DNA from: Pseudisothecium myosuroides
Taxonomy: Eukaryota; Streptophyta; Bryopsida; Hypnales; Lembophyllaceae
NCBI GenBank assembly: GCA_951799445.1
Contig: OX637293.1
Span: forward strand, 22,568,001-22,632,000
Direction: 5' to 3'
Length of the DNA: 64,000 nt
This document shows, piece by piece, positions 57,465-64,000 of this stretch. Below the pieces are notes generated by a model. That model saw nothing but the letters and a program-made list of their open reading frames with translations, was not told where the DNA came from and ran no database searches. Position 1 is the stretch's first letter, and each line of letters begins with the position of its first letter. The position numbers were made by a program, and so were the translations under genes.

Positions 57465-58980
57465 TTGCAGGTCAGTTCTCCAGGGGATCAGAATTTTTAA
57501 ATTCTGGTTGCCTTGGTTGTGACGTGCAAATGTGTATAACGCTTTGAATTGCGTGCCCTCAAATTTGAATTGTACACTTGCATTGCAATGAAGGTTGGTA
57601 GTGTTTGGAAAATGGTCTTCTAAATATACACTCTTGACATGTGGAAGTTTGCCAATCAGATGCATACACAACATACTAAATTCTGAGGGTATAAAAAGTG
57701 TGTCATTACAGAGTCTGTCATAAGAGAGGGTTGAGTGTATGTTCCAGATACTGATATCAGTCCGAGGATTTTCAAATAGTGGGCAATTATAGAGTGTGTT
57801 ATTAGAGAGGGTTGTTCCAGTTGGTACTATTGTTTGCGTGTGTGAGGGTTCGTACAATGGTTTCGTCTTTGGATACTGCCCCTGGTCGCTTTTCTGTCTG
57901 GTGAATGTGAGAAATATACAGAAGCGGAATTTGATTCCATTTTTCGAGCCTTTTGTTTACTCTTGTGCTGTTCTTGTATTTCAGGATGTGGCAGATGGTG
58001 ATTTTGGATACGCCCCATTTAGAGTCACTCCAATTTGACAGGGGTGAGCAACAGCATGAACGTGACAACCTAGGGAGAGAATGAAGCGAGGCGTGCTGCT
58101 GCTGCTGCTCTTTCAATAGTTGCAATGATTTGTTACCCCACTGTTGGGTGCTCCGCAATGACACTAACAAGTGTCAAGCGTTTAACGATCAGAAGCCAAT
58201 TCGAGGAGACTTGATTATTACAGGCCTTGGCTGTATATATAGGTTGATGAAGGAGACACTACAGTACGTGGTAGTGAAAGAGGATAAGAGGTAGAATTTT
58301 TTTGCTAATGGTGGGGGTGAATTTTGTTCACTTCTGCGGTTACAAAAACCACAATCCTAATTTTGAAATTTTGCCTGCATTTGCTTTGGTTGGTCGTCCT
58401 CTCTGGTACAGGATTTTGCTACAGCTGCCTCTACTTATCGCGTTCAATGTTTTGTGAACACTGGCTTTGCAATTGTCTCTGAGATTCTATTGCAATTTGC
58501 CTCTCGCATAATCTGCAGGCATGATGCAGCATCCATTTGGGATTTCTGTGATTGGTCGGTTATGTATTGGTGTAGAGTAAGCATCTAGGGTGCTTCATGG
58601 GAATCTGCATAGCCAATGAGGATTGGAGCCTGAGATGCGGGTGCTTATTCCATGATGCATCGTGCCCTAGAGTTGCTTACCCTAAAAAAAGCGAATATGA
58701 AAGAAATCTGAGTTCGTTCTCGCATAACCTACTGTCACACAAGTTCTAGGATTACTGTATGTTCGTGCTAGGAAGCCCACTCATAATAGAAACAGAAATA
58801 TTACAGAATTCATGTTGATGTGATCAGAGTCCTAACTTATACAGAACGAAGCTTTTTCAGTAAGGTAACCTGTGTCAATACTGACCCTATTCCTAAACTG
58901 TACTCGTCTACATGAGAATCTAGGGTCAGGTTCGGGTATATTTATAACTGGCATTGGAAAATTCATAATTTATTTATTCA
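57465..58980. other. Downstream region of GUN4
   Basis: Holds the GUN4 3' end and a dispersed repeat (57623-57815). The longest minus frame (57192-57857) is mainly the antisense of GUN4 exon 2. An imperfect inverted repeat of about 100 bp sits at 58578-58679 (TAAGCA..CTAGGG at left, CCCTAG..TGCTTA at right). No further gene was recognised. Confidence 0.4.
57623..57815 (+). repeat. Dispersed repeat downstream of GUN4 (GTGTCATTAGAGAGGGTTG family)
   Basis: Second clear copy of the repeat found in PMM intron 5 (51757-51960), in the same orientation and with the same order of blocks, including two AGAGAGGGTTG units about 90 bp apart. Confidence 0.8.
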
Positions 58981-59922
58981 TAATAGAGTTAATCGTAAAG
59001 TTGTCTTGTGTTTGTGAGCCTGTGTCACAGGAAGGTTTAACTAAGAAAAGAACAAAACAAGCATAGCACCAAACTCAATCAAACTTGAGATTTGGTGCTC
59101 CAAAACAAGCACAACACCAAACTCATTCAAACTTGAGATTTGGTGCTCTTGGGAGTTTGGTCCTATGTTTTTCCCAAACTCCGGCTCCTAGTCCCGCCTT
59201 GCACACTTTGTAATTAATTCTAATGTCCAAAAGAATATGAGCTAGGAGAATTGAGAATCTTCTTTCAATTGCCAACAAGATCCAACAAAAATTTAGATAA
59301 TTTAAGAAAAGAATATGTACTTTGATGCTAATTCAATTGTGAAATTATCTTGCCCTTCCATGTAAGGAAAATTTGTGGAGTCTTCTAGAAATTTGATTGG
59401 CCTATGAACTATTGATGTCTAGATCTTTTGTGAGACTAATATATGTCCCTAGGACATTGTAAATGTCACATTATTTAATTTGTGCCACTATGTATAATTG
59501 CCTTAATTTTAGAGCGTGTTTGCTATATCAAACAAATTTCCTTAACAACCATCATTATGTGTTAGTGGAGTTCAATTTTATAATGACATATAGACAAATT
59601 GTTGCTAAAATGAGATGAAGTCCAAAAATGACATTTGACTATTATATTCAACTAGAGGCAAAATTATATTGATAGATTTTCTAAATGTGCACTCTATTTT
59701 CAATGTCCTTTTGTTGAACATTCGAATTAATTATAAAATGTGTGCAATGCAGGACCAAGAGCTAGAGTTTGGGAAAAACACAAGATAAAACTCCTTGAAG
59801 CACCAAAATTGGGGTTAGATGGAATTTGGTGCCTTGTTTCTTAGTACTATTCTGAGTTAAACCTTCTTCTAACACTTGTTTACAAACACAACACAAACTT
59901 TGTGATTAACTCTATTGTGCAA
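58981..59922. mobile_element. Fold-back element with GATTAACTCTATTG ends (942 bp)
   Basis: The left arm (58981 to about 59225) and right arm (about 59735-59922) are inverted copies: AATAGAGTTAATC, AAGGTTTAACT, AAATTCCATC/AAACTCATTC, CCCAAACTCCGGCTCC and CTTGCACACTTTG in order. The left arm contains a 48-bp tandem duplication. The spacer is AT-rich. A solo arm is at 38190-38392. No target duplication or transposase was identified. Confidence 0.8.
59056..59151 (+). repeat. Two-copy 48-bp tandem repeat inside the fold-back left arm
   Basis: Two adjacent units beginning CAAAACAAGCA and ending GAGATTTGGTGCTC differ at only a few positions. The right arm has a single corresponding unit, so the duplication arose within the left arm. 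Confidence 0.9.
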
Positions 59923-60811
59923 AGAAAAATTTGGATGTTTTAGGGCAAGCTTTTAAGAACACAATTAGTTTTTGAGAGTCAAATCTTTGTAGTCTCTCTC
60001 TCGTTTGCCAAAAAGAACGTATAAAATTTTGACCAGTCTAAGGAGGTGAGCTTGGGTGACCTTAACCGTTAGTTCTCCCGATTCATTGTTAAGTGGTCTC
60101 CTACAAACTTCGAATGATATAGTCCGAGAGAGCGACAAAAGCATCAAAATCAGATTCCTACAAATAAAGTTGAGTACAGCGATTTGGACCAAAGATTGTG
60201 ACAGCTGTAGGCATACTCCAAATACATTCACAGCAACAAATATATCTTGAATCAGTTACATAGAGGACTCCATGCCAGAGTCTACAAGCACCAGCGATAA
60301 TACAACTCAAAAGACACCATAATGAGCGAAAAAATCAGGAGTACAAGAACCCACGCTTCTACCACTTCACCAAAAAATCTCGTACAGAGAAGTCCTAGAT
60401 GCAGTGTAGAATTTGATTTCTCTACTTGACGAAACTAAGTACCTGGTCAGATTAATAGAGATATACTTTGGATCTACTAAAAAGAAAAGGACATGAATTT
60501 AAAGAATTTGAATTGAAATGACTTTCTGAAACCCAAGCACAGAATTGTGTGAAATACTTATGCTACACAAGACTGTATTAACAGAAACACAAGCTATAAT
60601 TTACGGTACAGAGGGTTCTCACTAACAGCCTCAATCTCCTAGATCCCATAAAGCTGGGTGCATCAACTGATTCTTCATATCATCCCTAGGCGGTGCAGTT
60701 CTGCAAAAATTGCGCAGTGCAGCTCCATGTCATGGACGTAATTTGACAAGTTACCAGTCCATTTCATGACCACAGCAAAGCAAAGCATGATGACTCAATA
60801 CCTAAAGAATA
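59923..60811. other. Interval downstream of TSR2
   Basis: Includes the likely 3' untranslated region of the minus-strand TSR2 gene. The frames at 59965-60231 and 60056-60250 overlap on opposite strands and have no recognisable similarity. Confidence 0.4.
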
Positions 60812-62008
60812 TTATGTTCGCTTGCCACCACGCCCTTTTCTTTTCGCTGGGGCTTCCTGCCAACCATCGGCAATCTCTTCCTGTGTCAAAGTCGATGGTT
60901 TTTCGACCTGTTGAGATGCTTTGCTGCCCTGTGCAGCCGGAGTATCTAGCTCCATGCCCATGTCTTGCTGCCCTGATGAACTGGGAAGTCCTTGCCCATC
61001 CTCATCCATAGAATCATCGTCACTATCAGAGTCTTCACCATTCTCATTGGGCGCCTGCAAAAAGAACCAACAAAAGCTGTTTAGATCGAGAACTCTACTG
61101 ATGGTCAGCAGCTAGAAAGCGAAATTGGGATCCAAAAGTGTACAGAGTGAAAAAGAGTTGCTCAACAATATACTCTCAGGGAGTCGCATTCTCAATCCTT
61201 TTTGTAAGAGCAAATTTCCAAATGGCATTTCATTATATCCTCTTCAAAACAATCACTGTCTCGTAGAAGAAGCTTACTGAAATACCTTTACGCTCTTAGC
61301 GCTGGCAGGTTTATTTTGAGACGCAGCAGCTGCAAGGCGATTCACAGTTTCATAATTTCCTTGGGAACATTCCTCGTGAAGAACAAACAACTGCTCCGCA
61401 ACCTGCAATTAATAGGCCAAATCATTCAATAACCGACACGGAATAATAAAAATTTGGATAAGCGGAACGTGCATGAGCTCTCAAAAGGTAAAAGAATTCG
61501 TATAGTACAAGATCACCAGTCTCTGTAACAGAGAGAATCAAGAAGTAAGGTAGGAAATACATACCTCCTGTAAACTATCATCCTCGGCTTGCGTGTTAAA
61601 TTTCTCAATCATGGTGTCGTCCAACAGTTGTTCCAATTCATCAATGTACCGTCTCGCTGAATTCAACAATGGAAGTTCCTACATGTGAGAAATTGCAGAA
61701 AACCCTAATCCCTATACTACAACCCTATCGTAGATGCCTCCAAATACCACCAATGCTTTACAAAAGTAAGAGGAATTGGATCCAAAGAGAATAAGACAGA
61801 ATACGAAGAGAACACCTTTTGAGCCAACAAACCAAGTGAGAATGTCATTTTCAAGCTGCAACGCCTTCTGGTTGGAGATCCGCCCGCCCCATTCATTCTC
61901 CACGGCGAGCTGCAGCGCAGTCCACCGGAGAAAGCACAAGTGCACTCCCGAGGCAAGTTTGGAGACCGCCTCCTGGCTCAAGACAGGCCACGGCGCCTCT
62001 ACCTCCAT
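60812..62008 (-). CDS. TSR2: Pre-rRNA-processing protein TSR2 (WGG domain)
   Basis: Ribosome-biogenesis factor needed for 20S pre-rRNA processing; it acts as an escort for ribosomal protein eS26. Four minus-strand exons: 62008-61816, 61656-61565, 61402-61286, 61054-60812. They give 214 residues. The N-terminal WGG domain reads WTALQLAVENEWGGR, followed by LENDILTWFVGSKARRYIDE and LEQLLDD. Exon 3 carries VAEQLFVLHEECSQGNYETV, matching the family's end of domain. The C-terminal exon is acidic (EDSDSDDDSMDEDG) and ends QEAPAKRKGRGGKRT, as in other TSR2 proteins. The first junction was chosen as AAAAG|GT to AATTCAG|CG. An acceptor 22 bases upstream (GTAG|GAA) does not keep the frame with this donor. 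Telo-boxes lie just upstream and in intron 1. Convergent with GUN4. Confidence 0.93.
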
Positions 62009-62979
62009 GCCTTCGAATAGGGACCCTAAAACACTGGGACGACGGCTCCGCACTCCAAAACCCTAAACCAACACAAACAATAGAATGATCAATGAATTAA
62101 TTATCTGCGAACACGGGCAAAAATATCGTGGCACCGAGGGAAGGAAGATGGACAGGAGACCTCCATTGTTCTAATATCAAAATTTCGACTAGTCTAAAGT
62201 GATGATTTCGGGAACCGCTACTTTTTAAGCCCGCGAACCAGTTTCACGCAGGTTCTGCATCTTAGACAGCCGCAGAACAGAGCTTCCAATCTTCCATATA
62301 TATCAGAAGACCAAAACGAACGACATTTGACGAGGAACTGAAAACTGGCCAAAACAAAATGGAGGAGAAGTTTTAGCGCACCTTGTGAATTAGTTGAAGC
62401 AGCTTCTTGTGCAGCTAGCCCTCGCTACACCACCTTCTCTCACAGCGCAAAACCTCGACAGAAGCAACGGAGAATGAGATAACGGGAGGAGATTCAACGA
62501 GACTCAGATCTTCTTCGCAAGGCCCAGTTTTCAAATTCGGAAGCTCTGAAATCTGGAAACAACAAACAGACGCAAACTGCACTGGAAAAAAGTCTGCTGA
62601 GGCTCAAGGGAGAACGTAAAACCCCACACCTGCGTTCCCTATTCGTTCCCTTCCTTGTTCCTTTTACTGGGAACGACGATTTCCCTGTTCCCACTGCATC
62701 CCATTTGTGGTATATGGATGAACTTTTATTGGATGATAATAATCATCCATCCACCCCAAAACCCTAGTCCACACAAACCTTCCTTCCTATCCATTCGGAT
62801 TGTTGCCTTTGGAATGCTGAGAGTTTTGTATATGGCAATGCCGAACAATAAGGGCCATTGCCCGACGTAAACTACCGCAGGAAATCAAGAAGATTGGATG
62901 AAGAATTGGGATGAAAAATTGATGTTGGATGTAAAATTCGTAATGTTTGATTACGGGGACAAATTTACAAAATTGGGCA
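62009..62979. other. Upstream region of TSR2
   Basis: The likely promoter and leader of TSR2, up to about 62650. The upstream frame stays open for 15 codons but has no ATG, so the start at 62008 is preferred. The rest is unassigned. Confidence 0.4.
62058..62067 (-). promoter_or_regulatory. Telo-box upstream of the TSR2 start
   Basis: AAACCCTAAA on the plus strand, 50 bp upstream of the TSR2 start codon; further CCCTAA units lie in intron 1 near 61690. In plants such boxes mark translation-machinery genes, which fits this ribosome-assembly factor. Activity is inferred from position only. Confidence 0.55.
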
Positions 62980-62982
62980 TTA

Positions 62983-63243
62983 GAGCATCCCCACCAGCTG
63001 TTTCGTATCCCTATCTCTTGACTGTGATTGACATCTCAAGCTTGTATGGAGATGAGACCTAACAAGTTCTCTATATGAGCCTCTAGAGACAGAACTGGGG
63101 CCAAAGTTTTACAGATATCGGTAAAATTTCGAGATATAGATTTTGGAAAAAGCTTGGTGCGGTGAAATTTTTGTATCTCTATCTGCATCTAAGTAACTCT
63201 CCCTAAATTTTTAGAGATACAGAACTCACTGGTGGGAATGCTC
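62983..63243. mobile_element. Tourist-like MITE with TTA duplication (261 bp)
   Basis: Left end GAGCATCCCCACCAG and right end CTGGTGGGAATGCTC, flanked by TTA on both sides (62980-62982 and 63244-63246). A 3-bp TWA duplication and GAGCAT-type ends fit PIF/Harbinger-mobilised MITEs. Subterminal TATCTCT/AGAGATA motifs also pair. Non-coding. Confidence 0.85.
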
Positions 63244-63246
63244 TTA

Positions 63247-64000
63247 CGATGCAGAACCTGCCCCGCAAGTGAAGAGGACGATTTCTACGAGTGGTTTAAG
63301 CTGCAAGAAATTCCTCTGCAATGGTAGCGACGTCCATGAAGACGGCCTCCTCGCCCAAGTTTGCCATCCCAGACTTGCTAATTTTGTCACCATCTCTTCC
63401 CAAGTGTTCCTCTTTCTAAATTCAGTTCGCAGCTTCTTCTGTTTCAAGCCGTGCCACTTATACTAGATTTCTAGATTTCAGAAACCTTCAAATTTCTAGA
63501 TTCCAAAAATCTCCCAAGTTTGTAAAATAATCTTCAAATGTCTAGATTTCAATAAAAAAAACATCTATCAAATTGTTAGAGTTCAAAAAACGCAACGTTC
63601 CACCTAAGTGCTCATTACAAAAAAAACAAGAAACTTCAAACGTCTATAACTTCCTCAAAAATCACTAAAATTCTATAATTTTCAAAAGGATAGATACAAA
63701 ATAAAAGATAATTTCCACTCTAAATTGCCATCACAAGGAAGGAAAGAAAAATTGTCGAATGAGAAACTTAAGAATTTATATACACAAAGTCAAGCGGCTC
63801 GCTCCACAAAGGGAAAATCCAAGAGTACAAGTTTGAGAAAAGAAACAAAGACTTTAATAATTGATAAACCATTATCTCCAACCAAAACAAAATTCACAAC
63901 TCTCTTCAAAAACATTCAAAAAATTTGACTTGACAAGAATGTCAAGTCAAGGAATTCTCTCCATTTAAACACTCAAACCCTAAGATGGATGAACTTTAAC
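63247..64000. other. Right-edge intergenic sequence, nothing recognised
   Basis: AT-rich. From about 63470 to 63600 a degenerate CAAAT(T/G)TCTAGATT unit recurs several times at roughly 60-bp spacing. The 67-codon Lys/Ser-rich frame at 63725-63928 has no recognisable similarity. Confidence 0.4.

Noticed and set aside
57192..57857. 221-codon minus-strand frame
   Set aside because: Most of it is the antisense of GUN4 exon 2, which is strongly supported on the plus strand.
58578..58679. 100-bp imperfect hairpin considered as a microRNA precursor
   Set aside because: The pairing has several bulges and no arm segment of about 21 nt pairs cleanly; small-RNA data would be needed to revive it.
1..64000. 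CRISPR arrays, operons and bacterial features
   Set aside because: No regularly spaced direct repeats, and the genes are intron-containing plant nuclear genes.

Overview
This is a nuclear window from a photosynthetic eukaryote, almost certainly a land plant. It carries GUN4 with a plastid transit peptide, a plant-type extracellular LRR receptor-like protein, GT-AG introns of about 120-1160 bp and plant-type telo-box (AAACCCTAA) motifs. The species cannot be fixed from sequence alone. A bryophyte- or lycophyte-grade genome is a reasonable guess, but that is inference.

Six genes can be modelled exon by exon, in two islands. Island 1 (20.5-28.0 kb) holds DPH5 (diphthamide biosynthesis methyltransferase, + strand, 6 exons) convergent with a membrane-anchored LRR receptor-like protein without a kinase (- strand, 3 exons). 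Island 2 (46.2-62.0 kb) holds a SLC25A44-type mitochondrial carrier (+, 6 exons) convergent with phosphomannomutase (-, 11 exons), then GUN4 (+, 2 exons) convergent with the ribosome-biogenesis factor TSR2 (-, 4 exons). All junctions are GT-AG and all reading phases close. DPH5 and TSR2 both serve the translation machinery and both have telo-box motifs near their 5' ends. The other genes share no obvious pathway.

The rest (about 2.5-20 kb, 29.9-45.8 kb and smaller patches) is AT-rich and full of non-autonomous or broken transposons. The most striking group is flanked by TTAA and begins CCCCTAAAGG. Six copies are 920-937 bp long, with decayed, shorter and nested relatives, and TTAA plus a CCC terminus is the hallmark of piggyBac. 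Other groups are: a TA-flanked AGGTAGGAGG family of four copies, one nested in a TTAA element so that the empty site can be read; an 874 bp near-perfect fold-back with TA flanks; three pogo-like CAGTAGAACCTC elements; four CACTA-type hairpins, two with exact 3-bp duplications; a Tourist-like element with TTA duplication; a broken PIF/Harbinger transposase; a copia RNase H remnant; and two 5'-truncated LINE-like inserts with poly(A) tails stacked at one target site. No intact transposase, CRISPR array, tRNA or rRNA gene was recognised.
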